Positions 20,585 through 31,665 of a stretch of 64,000 bases of DNA are shown here, in pieces. A program made the position numbers and the translations under genes. The notes beneath the pieces are model-generated. The model was given only the letters and a program-made list of their open reading frames with translations. It ran no database searches and was not told the DNA's origin. The DNA is taken from NCBI RefSeq assembly GCF_000801105.2, contig NC_079516.1, forward strand, positions 48,092,908-48,156,907, given 5' to 3'. Each line of letters begins with the position of its first letter. Position 1 is the first letter of the stretch. Source of the DNA: Raphanus sativus. Taxonomy: Eukaryota > Streptophyta > Magnoliopsida > Brassicales > Brassicaceae.

Positions 20585-21765
20585 TTGATAAATCTTTTGG
20601 GAACAAGTTTCTTTTTTAACTTTATAAGTATGTATGATTATCAAGTGATTATAATCAATGTTGGTAGCTAGGCTTTCTTGGTTTTGGTATTTTTAATAGC
20701 CACTCTTTTATAAACTGAACCCTTTTAACTTGTCAAACATTTCTATAATCATATTTAATTTAAATTTTCGTAGATCAGCTGGAATTTTATATTATTATGA
20801 AATACACCATTTTCTGATGTACATGTATAACCATTATCTGGTTAACTAGACAAGCAGTGAAGATTATGTTTAAAATAAATTGTAGAAACTAATTTTTTCT
20901 AGTGTTTAAAAAAAAACTAATTTTCTGTCATGTCATCTCTTGTTAGTCCCACATAATTTCTATTTATATTTGACCTTTGGTTTAGAATATTTAAAAAGTA
21001 CTCCATCAGTTTATGTTAACCACTAGCCCAAAAAGGACTGGACTCTCTCAAGACATTAATCTCTTTTTTTTTTTTTTTTGTCAAACTACATTAATCTCTT
21101 TATGTTAACCATTTAGAAAGAAATAAAAAATCTAAGCGTGCAAGTAAACAATAAATCCAGGTTCAAAAATAGTAACAACTCAGCACAAACATTCATTAAC
21201 TAAGCTAAGATTACCCATGTAATTTTGATTCAAGAAGTTATACCTAGCATGCATCGCGAATACCCATTGAACAACATAAATCTAATGTAAAACCACAAGG
21301 TGGTCTAGTAGGCAGGGTTCGAATGCACCTCATCCATACTTTGGGTCTCATTTTCACAAACTATATCACATTGGTAATTTGAAAAATCTCGGTGTAATGA
21401 ATTTTGATAGTTTCTCTCATGAAAATTGTAAAGGTGTAATTAGCGTGTAGTTGATGACATCACTAACCACACTGGCTGACGTAAGTACGAGGGAGAATAA
21501 TTAAAAAAGAAAAAAAGAATGACGAAAGAGAATCAAAAAGAGACGACGAAGTCAAGGCTCGAATTTTCCTTTTCCTCTAAACAATCGCTCGCTTCTTCTT
21601 TTTATATATTTTTCTATTTTTTTATTTTTCCTCCAAACAGTTTTTATTTTCTTCAAATGGCATAGAGAAGCTGGAGAGAAAGGAGAGGAAGGGAGGAGGG
21701 ATCATCTACTACTTGGCCGTTCCTTTCGATATCGTTGATTCACCGGGGGGGAGAAGAGAAGAGCG
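20585..21765. other. Spacer between NAC041 and the BAR-like gene
   Basis: NAC041 3' UTR, then AT-rich spacer. A tRNA-like A-box/B-box pair lies at 21296-21330 (listed separately). The last 200 bp are the T-rich then GA-rich 5' UTR of the next gene, with a G-run (CACCGGGGGGGAG) just before its ATG. Confidence 0.4.
21296..21330 (+). other. tRNA-derived SINE-like fragment
   Basis: It contains a pol III A-box-like TGGTCTAGTAGG followed closely by a B-box-like GGTTCGAATGC. The boxes are much closer than in a tRNA, so this is at most a deleted tRNA-derived SINE head. I see no clear poly(A) or target duplication. Confidence 0.3.
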
Positions 21766-24700
21766 ATGAAAACCTCTCTCAGACGGTTGCGAGGGGTGCT
21801 TCACAGGCATGAATCTAAGGATCGGAGAGATCTCCGAGCTCTTGTTCAGCATGACGAGCTCGCCCAGGCTTCCCAGGTCCCCCCTCCAATCTCTTTTCGA
21901 ATCTCCTTGTTCAATCATTGCTTAGTGGGGAACAGTTGAGGAAATGGTGATGGATTCTGAGATGTGTTAATGAATTAACGAACGAAAGCTTAGTTGGAGA
22001 ATTAGGGAACACTAATAATAAGTGGTTAGGGTTAATCCAATTGGTTTTGACAAGATGTCCGTTGCTTAGGGTTTGATGGAGCTTTTAGGTATGATAGATA
22101 GTCTCAAGAATGTGATTGTATGCAGGAGGTGCAAGACATGAGGGATTGCTACGATAGCTTGCTCTCTGCTGCCGCTGCTACTGCTAATAGCGCTTATGGT
22201 AAATCTTTATTGTTGTTAATCACAAACTTTCCTTATTCAGAATGGATGGGAGGGCCCGCTAATGAATATTTCCTTAATTAGATGGAGATTGAAAACATCT
22301 TCCCGTTAATACATTAGTCTTCTTACCGCTTTGCTTGCAGAATTTTCTGAATCTTTGCGAGAATTGGGTGCTTGTCTTCTTGAGAAAACTGCTCTTAATG
22401 ACGATGAAGAAAGTGGTATGTTTTCACAAGAACACATTCCTTATATATATACCTTTCTCCTTGGTGTTTAACGATTGGGATGCGAAGGGAACCCAAATTT
22501 TGTGCATCTGAAAGAAACATTCTGCTTCTCTTATTTCCTCTTATGCAGGTAGAGTGTTGCTCATGCTGGGAAAATTGCAGTTTGAACTCCAAAAACTTGT
22601 TGATAAATATGTGAGAGCTTTTTTGAGATTTTAGTTCAAACTGTTTCAATACTTTTCAAATGTGTTTCCCTCTGAACCACCAAAACATCAGTTAACTATT
22701 TGTATTGTTGGATTCAGCGGTCTCATATATTCCAAACGATCACAATCCCCTCAGAGTCACTTCTTAATGAACTCCGCATAGTTGAGGTTTGTTCACTTGG
22801 AATCTATATCTATTTTTCTCTTTTACTTTTTTATTTGGTCATAAAACTGAATTGCCCATGCTTGCTGAACGTTCATGTTGACTGAGCAAGATTTAGAGCG
22901 TTGTTTAATATTCTTGCTCATTCAGCCCTTTCAAGTTAGTAATGTGTTTTGATGGTGATGCAGGAAATGATGCGGCTTTGTGATGAGAAAAGGTTCTTTT
23001 TTCCTTGCCGTCTTTTTCATTTCTAAATACCTATTACTATGATTGAAAAGAAGAAGTTCAATTTGTCCAGTTTATTGAGATACTTTAAGTTTTGTAAGGG
23101 AATGATTCAGAAATCTGATTGGTTTCATGATGGGAATACCATTCCTTAGCTATTAAACTATATCCTCTTATCTAAACTTCCTCATGTTATAAAGTAATTA
23201 ATCTATTCATAATTTTTTTTTCTTTTTATTACTTTCAGGAATGTTTATGAAGAGATGCTTACAAGACAAAGAGAGAAAGGGAGGTCGAAGGGTGGGAAGG
23301 GAGAAACGTTTTCGACTCAGCAACTACAAGAAGCTCATGCTGAATACGAAAACGAGACAACTTTGTTCGTTTTCCGCTTAAAATCCTTAAAACAAGGGCA
23401 AACACGTAGTCTTTTGACTCAGGCAGCACGGCACCACGCAGCACAGGTTTTCATCTTGAGCTGTCCTTCTCTTTTCGCTCGCTGGAGCACCGTGTTGATA
23501 TCTCTCTTCTTTTTTGGGTTTCTGCAGTTATGCTTCTTCAAGAAGGCTCTTAATTCCCTTGAAGAAGTTGAGCCACATGTACAGATGGTAACTGAGTCGC
23601 AGCATATTGATTACCATTTCAGTGGATTAGAAGATGATGATGGGGATGATGAAGTAGAAAACAATGACGACGATGGTTCTGAGGTGCATACTGATGGAGA
23701 GTTGAGTTTTGAAAATAGAGAGAATGACAAGGACACCCAAACGGATTCTTCACCCGTTCCCTCCTCAGAGGTGATTGTTTCGTTTGTTTACGTTTCTAAT
23801 GATCACTAGTAGAATAGTTATACTCCATGTGCCAATGTTTCTCCTCAAGGTAACCTAATATAACAAATAAATTATAAATGAGGTTAGTAAACAGGAAATG
23901 GTTTATACTACATGACTACGATTTTGTTGTAGGGAGGACGAATGTTATTTATAGTAGAATTGGTTGAAAGTTGAAAGTGGTGCTACATTATTTCTTAAAC
24001 CTGCTTCCTGAAAAAAATGTTTGCCTAATGCATGCAGTTAGGTCAGTCAGACATCACATTTCCACTAGTTGCAGGACCAAATATTGCTCAGGTAACTTAT
24101 GATCCTATCTTTTCCAATTTCAAATGACAGAAAAATTCTCAGAATGTTCATTGTTCTAGGAATTTAATTTCATTCACCTACAAGGAGAACCATTCAAATT
24201 ATTTGAAGTTGCATGAATATGTCACCAATCTCTATCTATTTTGGCCTTTTTCAGCAGAAACATGAGGAAGAAAACTACAGGAAGACTTATTCTTTTAGGA
24301 GAGATGTTAGGATAGAGAGCCAATCAGCACCCCTTTTCTTTGAGAAGCGCGCAACTCTTCCTTCAGATAAACTGTTACGGATGCGATCATCTCTGACTCG
24401 GAAGTTTAGCACTTATGCATTGCCGATACCTGCGGAAACAGCAAGAAGTCCCTCATCTATTACTAGTCTTCCTAATAACAACAATGTGGCTTCATCTAAC
24501 CACCCTGCAAAGGCAATTACAAAACAGGTATGGCATTCATCCCCATTGGATGCTCGTGGACCTGCAAAGTTCTCTTCTAGGCCAATGCCGGCCTTGAAGG
24601 AACAAGTCCTGAGAGAGAGCAACAAGAATGTATCTTCTCGGTTGCCTCCGCCTTTATCAGATGGACTATTGTACTCTCGTATAGGGACACTCAAGAGACG

Positions 24701-25281
24701 ATCATTCTCTGGTCCAATAACAAGTAGACCCTTACCTAACAAGCCTCTGTCTTCAGCGCCTCGTTTATACTCGGGTCCAATCCCAAGGAATCCAGTTTCC
24801 AAGTTACCAAAAGTGTCATCATTATCTCCAACTGCTTCGCCTACTTTTGTCTCAACACCGAAAATAAGCGAGCTCCATGAGCTTCCTAGACCACCACCAC
24901 AAAGCAGCTATGCTAAGTCCTCTAGGGAATTTGGATACTCAGCACCTCTGGTTTCAAAGAGCCAAATATTGCTTAGTAAACCTCTAACTTCAAGTTCACC
25001 ATCTCCTCTCCCAGCACCACCAACTGCAATCACTCGTAGCTTCTCTATACCTACTAGCAACCTTAGAGCAGCAGAGTTAGATATGTCTAAGACGACGCCC
25101 TCGCCTCCATTAACCCCAATGTCATTGACACATCCACCTCCTTCGGCTCTCCCTGAGCATGCGGACCACCTAACGATGTCCAAACAAGAGGTAAACCATA
25201 AGTTCTGATACGTGTTCTAAACTGTAAAATCTGTGATTGTTCTGATATTTTATGGTAATGGGTGAATTGCAGAGGACATAA
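21766..25281 (+). CDS. BAR/IMD-like domain protein with Pro/Ser-rich tail (At2g33490-like)
   Basis: Eleven exons: 21766..21876, 22126..22198, 22341..22415, 22549..22610, 22718..22786, 22964..22992, 23239..23446, 23528..23770, 24038..24091, 24255..25190 and 25273..25281, 622 residues, all in frame. The first ~230 residues (MKTSLRRLRGVLHKHESK... to QAARHHAAQLCFFKKAL) are helical and resemble BAR/IMD membrane-bending domains. An acidic linker (EDDDGDDEVENNDDDG) follows, then a long Pro/Ser/Lys-rich tail with repeated PLxxPL and SGP motifs. It closely matches the uncharacterised protein At2g33490 (annotated as hydroxyproline-rich). Role unknown; a membrane or trafficking adaptor is a guess from the domain. 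The last exon codes only RT plus stop. Exon 10 has a CAGCAG tandem acceptor. Confidence 0.9.
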
Positions 25282-25693
25282 AAGGTGTGTTTATAGCTCG
25301 GCCTAAAAGCTTATAGGAGGAGGAAGACATTCCCTGTAGTTGCAGATATGTAAATATCCTCCTGTTTTGTTCTGAGGATGATTGGAGAAAAGAGAGGCAT
25401 ACAGTAATAAATAATTGCCTGAGTTTATATATAGTGGTCACAGTAGTGTCTGAGTTTCTTCTTTCTGAACTCAACTGTCTGTCATATAGGTATTTTACTC
25501 GGTTAAAAGTTTATATTCTAATAAATTTTTACGAAAGTTTTGGTTTGATTACTGATGTGACTTGTAAAAACTAGAAGTGGGAAAGGTCGTCGTGGTCAAT
25601 GTTGTTCTCTTGAGCAAATAAATGGAAAGAGTAAACGATGCGCCATGTTTTTCTTGTACACCATGCTCCATGTCTTTACCTTCCAATGCTCCA

Positions 25694-25759
25694 TCTGAAG
25701 CATACATAACTCCAGTTTGGTGATTATCTGAAGCATACATAACTCCAGTTTGGCGATTC
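25694..25759. repeat. 33-bp tandem duplication
   Basis: Two adjacent copies of a unit starting TCTGAAGCATACATAACTCC, differing at two or three positions. A third, degraded copy of CATAACTC...CAGTTTGGT follows near 25800. Confidence 0.85.
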
Positions 25760-26064
25760 TAAGCTAAAATTTTGCGACAATGCGGTAGTTCTAACCAATA
25801 CATAACTCTTCAGTTTGGTATAAATTCTAAGCTAAAATTCTCTTTTTAACCCACATTGCTCAAGTCACTCTTCTCAATCCTAACATCAACGATTGCTCCA
25901 TACAATGAGATCAGCTTAGAGTTCACTGCTTAATGGAACACAAATTCGATAATAAACACACATATAGCTTATAAGTTGTCATAAGAACCTATTCACTGTC
26001 AGAATGAGGTCCAAAACATGTCTTATATCTAATATCTGCATGGCCACACATATTTAGTGTCGTG

Positions 26065-26129
26065 GAAGTGTTTCGAACCGGATCGCTTGACTCACTGGAA
26101 TTCGCCTAGAACTAGACCACCCATGCGTG
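26065..26129 (-). other. tRNA-derived SINE-like head
   Basis: On the minus strand, TGGTCTAGTTCTAGGCG (A-box-like) is followed about 30 nt later by GGTTCGAAAC (B-box-like), a spacing compatible with a pol III promoter from a tRNA-derived SINE. Cloverleaf pairing is poor, so it is not a functional tRNA. Element ends were not resolved. Confidence 0.4.
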
Positions 26130-27618
26130 TTTACATATTGTTTGTTTCAATCTTAATATGGCACTCATCATTCTTTTGAAACTTATACTTTGATCTCTAA
26201 GACAAATATATGAATAGTTCATAAAGAAAATTAACAGCAACAAGTAAATAATATAACAACAATAAGAAACGAGATTATGTTTCAATTAGGTTCTTACTAA
26301 TCTCCCAAACAGAAAAAGAAAGAAAAAAGAAAAAGAAAGAGAGAGCAGAATGGTGTATCTGGTTTCGATAAAGAAAGGAGAGGAGAGACCCAGAGACACA
26401 GAGAGAGGGTCACAGACACACTTTGATGTCACTTTCGATCTGAAACATCTCTATCTCTCCTCAGAGATTCCCCTCTCAGGCCCCATTGTCTCTCTTTCTG
26501 TAAATATTACAACTAAGAAACCCTCTTTGTACCAGCAATATGCTATTATATTATTTTGTAAAAGGAAAATCTTTTTTATCCAAGTAAAAAAACAACAACA
26601 CTAGATTGGACTGGTTCGTCGCTTTCCCTTTGTAAATTTCCGACAGATTCCCTTGCACTTCTCTCTTTTCACTATTTTTGTTTGTTTATTTTGTTTTATT
26701 TTTCCTGATTGAAAAGATTTACAGAAACATCATTTTCCCTCAGACTAATACATATATTCGTCTATCACAATTCTTTCCCCCCCTAAAGTTTCTTCTCTTT
26801 TGTATTTTTGCAATAGTTGTTATCTTTTCATGTGCGAGTGTACGTATGGACATATTCATGTTAAGGGTTTTTATTTTTACCAGTTTGGTACACATGTTCA
26901 TATATACATCATTTTTCATACATACATAAATACATCATACATGATACGTTAACCTAATATATTAATTAACCACACTCAAGAGCGGTCCTGAGATTGTGAG
27001 ATTTATAAACAATTTAGTAAGAATTTCTTTTCTTTTTAATAGTTCTACAAATTTAAGGATCTATTTCTATGTAAATTATTTCTGAAAATTTAGAGGTTAT
27101 AGGCTTACGCTTCACTTGCTATGGCGAGGACCTCCCTGACCACACTATATAACCTTGACCACACCACACTATACATAAATATAGCATGCTTGATGTTTAT
27201 AACTAATATCTTAAAATGTCATATGGTTTTCAATAGGTTGTGCGAGAGACGTAGATAAATCGTCTTTCTTTTGTGACCTGTTTCATGCTTTTGTGTATTG
27301 TTACATAACCTATACAAATGATAGTCGGAACATAGTGATGGTCTTGGCTTTTAGTTTTTTATTTTCCTTCTGAGGTGACATTTTTGACTTAATTATTTTA
27401 AAGATTTGTGAGGTGAAACATCTATGATTTCCTTTTCCAGATTATCATTGGAGCCACAGTTTGAGAGCCCGGTATCCACTGAGAAAACCTTTTACTCTAA
27501 TTGCCTTGCCTTAAATGTTGACATTTTGCCTTCACTTTCTTTATAGCTTGGTTAATTAACCTTTTATATAAAACACTCAAAAATACAAGAAAACATCCTT
27601 CAATTATTTTGTTCCACG

Positions 27619-28816
27619 TATAGCTGTAAACTGGGCGAGTCCACGTCCATTAGCCCGTATCCATTTGTCTAATTATTATTTGTGGACAAAGAGTGACATG
27701 TCCATTAAAACCATGTCCATTAAGAACCATATCTACTAAAACCCATATTTTTATGGGCTGCCATAGAGTCCATAATAGACCATATAAGAAAACTTTAGAT
27801 TTTAATTTATAAGCCTATAATTTATAAGCCTATAATTATATATACAAGTTCATAAAATTAAAATTAATCCATAAATACAACAATTTTGGTTTTGGCAAGA
27901 AAACTTGATTTTGCGGTTTTAACGGAAAAATTCGATTTTACGATTTTGGCGGGAAAACCTGATTTTCTGGTTATGGCGGGAAATTCCGATTTTGCGGTTT
28001 TGGTAGGAAAACTCGATTTTGCAGTTTTGACGGGAAAATCGATTTTGCGGTTTTGGCCGGAAAACCCGATTTTATGGTTTTGGCGGGAAAACCTGATTTT
28101 ACGGTTTTGGCGGGAAAACCCGATTTTACGGTTTTGGCGGAAAACCCGATTTTTCGGTTTTGGCGGGAAACCCCGATTTTATGGTTTTGGCGGGATAACC
28201 CGATTTTACGGTTTTGGCGGAAAAACCCAATTTTCTGGTTTTGGCGGGAAACCCCGATTTTCCGGTTTTGGCGGGAAAACCCGATTTCTCAGTTTGGCAA
28301 GAAAACTTGATTTTTACGGTTTTGGCGATTTTACGGTTTTAGCGGAAAACTCGATTTTCCGATTTTGGCGGGAAAACTAGATTTCCCAGTTTTGGCGGAA
28401 AAATCCGATTTCTCTGTTTTGGCGGGAAAACTCGATTTCTCGGTTTCGGCGGGAAAACCCGATTTTACGGTTTTAGCGGAAAACTCAATTTCTCGATTTT
28501 GGTAGGAAAACTCGTTTTTTCCGGTTTTGGCGGAAAAATCCGATTTCTCGGTTTTGGCGGGAAAATCCAATTTCTCAATTTTCGCGGAAAACCCCGGTTT
28601 TGGTAAAAAAACTCAATTTTTTTTTAAACTCTAGATTTTTTTTGTCTATTGGACAACCCATATCCATGAAACCCAAAACCATAAAGACCATTTTTTAAAT
28701 GGTCATCCATTTTTTGTCCATTAATAACCCATGAAAAAAATGGATGTGTCCATATTAAGTCCATTTAAATATGGACATGGACGACCAATGGACGACCCGC
28801 CCATTTAACACCTATA
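27619..28816. mobile_element. Non-autonomous hAT-like element carrying an E2F-motif minisatellite
   Basis: A 1198-bp element flanked by a perfect 8-bp duplication, GTTCCACG at 27611-27618 and 28817-28824. The imperfect terminal inverted repeats are TATAGCTGTAAACTGGGCG (left) and TATAGGTGTTAAATGGGCG (right, reverse complement). The 8-bp duplication and TIR type point to hAT. Subterminal regions contain many short TCCAT/ATGGA motifs, as often seen for transposase binding. No transposase is encoded. The centre is a minisatellite (27885-28620). Confidence 0.82.
27885..28620. repeat. 27-bp minisatellite with E2F consensus sites
   Basis: About 25 degenerate units of roughly TTTTGGCGGGAAAACCCGAT plus TTTACGG. 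By eye, nine contain exact TTTTGGCGGGAAA, which matches the E2F/DP binding consensus TTTSSCGS with its palindromic extension; others differ by one or two bases. Because the unit is a multiple of three and lacks stops, long artificial frames arise on both strands (27886-28380 and 28331-28570); these are not genes. Confidence 0.9.
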
Positions 28817-28824
28817 GTTCCACG

Positions 28825-29891
28825 CATCATATTGCATTATGAAGTTTGGCTATTTAATATTCCCATTTCATGACCAAATTCGTTTCAATTTTTAGGTTAA
28901 TACTTGTTGTCGCATAGTTGCACTGTCCCAGGAATGTCATCGTGTTTGTTACTGAGTTTTAATGTATGCACCAAACCTCAAACCTTTTCATAACGATTGC
29001 TCTACCTATGTAAAATGTTCCACTTCTTCAATATAACTAACCACAAAATTAATTAAAAAAGAAACCTCAAGCCTTTGTGACCTGTTAAATGTTAATTTGA
29101 TGTCAATGTAAAAAAACGACAGCATGAGTTGCATCGGTGACAAAGGGTGTCACATCAGTTTGCAGAATTGGTGAAATTTTCGTAAAATGTTGCTGAAATT
29201 TTCCAGAAATCCAATTTGCTTTTGTAAAAGCGGGAGGCACACAGTGTATTCACATGTTTTCAAATCAATATTTCAAAAGTATCGTGGGCGAATAATTTAA
29301 TTTTGCTAGCCAATGTATACTGTAAACTTTTTTGTTTTTCTGTTCAAACAATATACACTGTGAGTGTGAGCTGTATTTATGTAAATTTGTAAGTTTCCAA
29401 GGGTAAAAAGAAAATGAAATAACAGAATAAAGCATGTTCTGGGCATTATTTTCGAAACCTACGTTAATTATAATTTTAAAACAAATTTACAGAATTTTCC
29501 CTTCTTTCAAGTAAATAAAATTCTCAGGTTTGCCACTTTAACCCTTCCCAAGATTTAAACTTTTATTCTCTTCCAATACAACAACACGCGCAAGCTAAAA
29601 TCCTCACGCACCTATCCGCGCGTGTCCCGTATGCTCCTGAATTTTTCAGCAAACACGGCAACACGGACGTGAGACAAAGTGCGAGCCTCTGTATTCACTT
29701 TGTGTCCTGACAGTTACTGGTCCACTTTCTCTTTTAACCGACGAATCTCCACGCGCTTTACCCTCAGCGCGCGTGAACCAACAACCAATCTCTCACTTTT
29801 TTTTGTTTTGTTTTGTTTTCTTCTTCGAAAATATTCTCATCACAATCTTCTCGTTGTTCCTCTTTCTTTACTCTTGAGGGAGAGAAGAAAG
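28825..29891 (+). promoter_or_regulatory. Upstream region and 5' UTR of CFL1
   Basis: AT-rich spacer, then a segment with CG-containing words (CGCGCAAGC, CGCGCGTG around 29585-29625) and a pyrimidine-rich leader (29780-29880) before the CFL1 ATG. The frame is open upstream of the ATG to 29679 without an ATG, so it is not included. Confidence 0.4.
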
Positions 29892-31023
29892 ATGAAGGCA
29901 CCGAACATGGAGATGATAACAAAATCTCTTGAGAAATCAATGCAGAATTTTTCTCTGAGTGACCGGAGAAGAAGAGTCGGAGACAGGTTCGGCAGATCGT
30001 CAACGACGACCGAAGAGAGCAGCAACGAACATGTTCCTCCGATCTCAGACAGAACACTGGAGCTTAACTCTCACATATCTCTTCCTTGTCATTGGGAACA
30101 GTGTCTTGATCTCAAGGTAAACCCCAAAAAAAGAAAAATCAAATGCGATTACTCCTCTTCATTTTTTTTTGTCTTTTTAAGCTTTCTAGGTTAAACTATA
30201 ATCACAGCAGAAACTTCGAACTCGTGTCGTTTTCGTACTTTAAATTGCATTAAATGCATTTTTCTTAGTACACTGGGGACAAGAAGTCTTTTTATTTAAT
30301 GCTCTTCTTGTTTCATTCTGATGCATTCATTGTAACCAAGATCGTATAAATATTGCTCAGTTCATAGATATTTATAGTTATAATACTTTTTCAGTGAATC
30401 TTTCATCTCGTAGATATGATTTTTCTAAACAAGCAAACAAATGTTTGTATACTTTCTTGTTTAATCAATGCTGTACTACCACAAATATACATGTATAAAG
30501 TACATAGTCATTTACTTATTTATAGATCTAGGACCAAAGCTTTTTTTTGTCTAAACACAACTTTAGGTGCATAAGAAGTAGTAGATATAGAGTACTAAAG
30601 AAAAAGGATATTAACTTTTATATCGAAAAGGAGTTGCATCTTTACTTTAAATCTAGTGGTGGGTTTCTTTTTGTTTAGACAGGAGAGATTTACTACATAA
30701 ACTGGAAAAATGGAATGAGAGTGAAAGATGATCCAAGGAAAGTGATGATGAATGCAGATAATGACAGTGGAGAATCATGCGGAACATTTTGCTCAGAAGA
30801 AGATAGTTCATATTACGACAGTGAGGAGTCTTCTTCAGAGTCATCTCCATCATTAAGAGAGAATCAGAAAGAGGATGAAGAAGAAGAAGAAGAAGCTGTG
30901 CTTGTTGTTGCTGGATGCAAAGCTTGTTTCATGTACTTCATGGTTCCTAAGCTTGTCGAGGACTGTCCCAAATGTGCTGCGCAGCTTGTTCACTTTGATC
31001 GACCTCATTCTGCTTCTCCTTGA
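29892..31023 (+). CDS. CFL1: WW-domain protein CURLY FLAG LEAF 1-like
   Basis: The CDS is join(29892..30116,30679..31023), 189 residues. A degenerate WW domain spans about residues 60-95 (SLPCHWEQCLDLKTGEIYYINWKNGMRVKDDPR), split by the intron after DLK. A Ser/Glu-rich acidic stretch follows, then a conserved C-terminal block GCKACFMYFMVPK...DCPKCAAQLVHFD with a CxxC pair and another Cys, possibly metal-binding. In Arabidopsis and rice, CFL1 proteins bind HD-ZIP IV factors such as HDG1 and repress cuticle genes. It matches At2g33510 as remembered. A transposon full of E2F sites lies 1.07 kb upstream. Confidence 0.9.
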
Positions 31024-31627
31024 AACGTCTCTCTTTGTTTTCACTTCTTTTTATTTTCCTTGTTTTCCAGATGAGAACTTGCTTAGGTTTTCCTCTTGCG
31101 TTCTTTCTTTAATCTTATATTAATGTTGTAACTTAATGGTTAATTCTCTTGTGAGTGGGGCATTAACAACTGAGTTTCAATGGCTATATTTCAGACGGTG
31201 AAATGTTAAAATGTACTATCATTTAGATGAGAATTGTGTTGTGTTTGCCTTTATTGAAAAGATAGTAATAATGTTGAGGAATGTTTATGAACAAGTGTTG
31301 CATTAAAGTTGGTCAATGCAAAGCGCCCTGAGGATCGCGCCCACCTCTTAAATGATGAAGATGAGTGCTAATAATAATGATTGCTACATGTGACTCCACA
31401 TTTCATGGTTTTTAGTAGCATCAAAATTTAGAGGTGATCGGGATATCCAAATTTTTTAAGTATTTGGATGTATGTGGTTTTCGGTTATCTGGATTTTGAA
31501 TATCAGTCTAAATATTATATTATTACTTGCTAGTATTTGTATCCGGGTCTATAAAAATAATTAAGAAAATATTTTTTTTAAATACTACTTTTTTAAATAA
31601 TTTAAAATAAAATATTTATAACATATT

Positions 31628-31665
<38 letters not shown>

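Larger units (their letters stand above)
25282..27610. other. Spacer with small repeats
   Basis: No gene is seen. It holds the 3' UTR of the BAR-like gene, a 33-bp tandem duplication (25694-25759), a tRNA-like A/B-box pair on the minus strand (26065-26129), a purine-rich GAAAGA tract near 26310-26410 and AT-rich sequence. The frame at 26350-26604 crosses that simple tract and has no homology. The Arabidopsis B-box gene expected about here was not found. Confidence 0.45.

Noticed and set aside
26350..26929. Two small frames, MVYLVSIKKGEERPRDTE... and a hydrophobic one
   Set aside because: They cross GA-rich and T-rich simple sequence, lack homology and show no splice context.
26970..27130. 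Similarity to 60085-60275 (GGTCCTGAG... AAATTT...)
   Set aside because: The two look like old members of one AT-rich repeat family, but ends and target duplications could not be defined, so no element was called.
27886..28570. Long frames on both strands (164, 85 and 79 residues) with a 9-residue repeat
   Set aside because: They are a by-product of a 27-bp stop-free minisatellite inside a transposon; open on both strands, and the base repeat, not the peptide, is conserved.
29679..29891. Upstream in-frame extension of CFL1
   Set aside because: The extension lacks an ATG and translates to 5' UTR-like composition; the family starts at MKAPNMEM.
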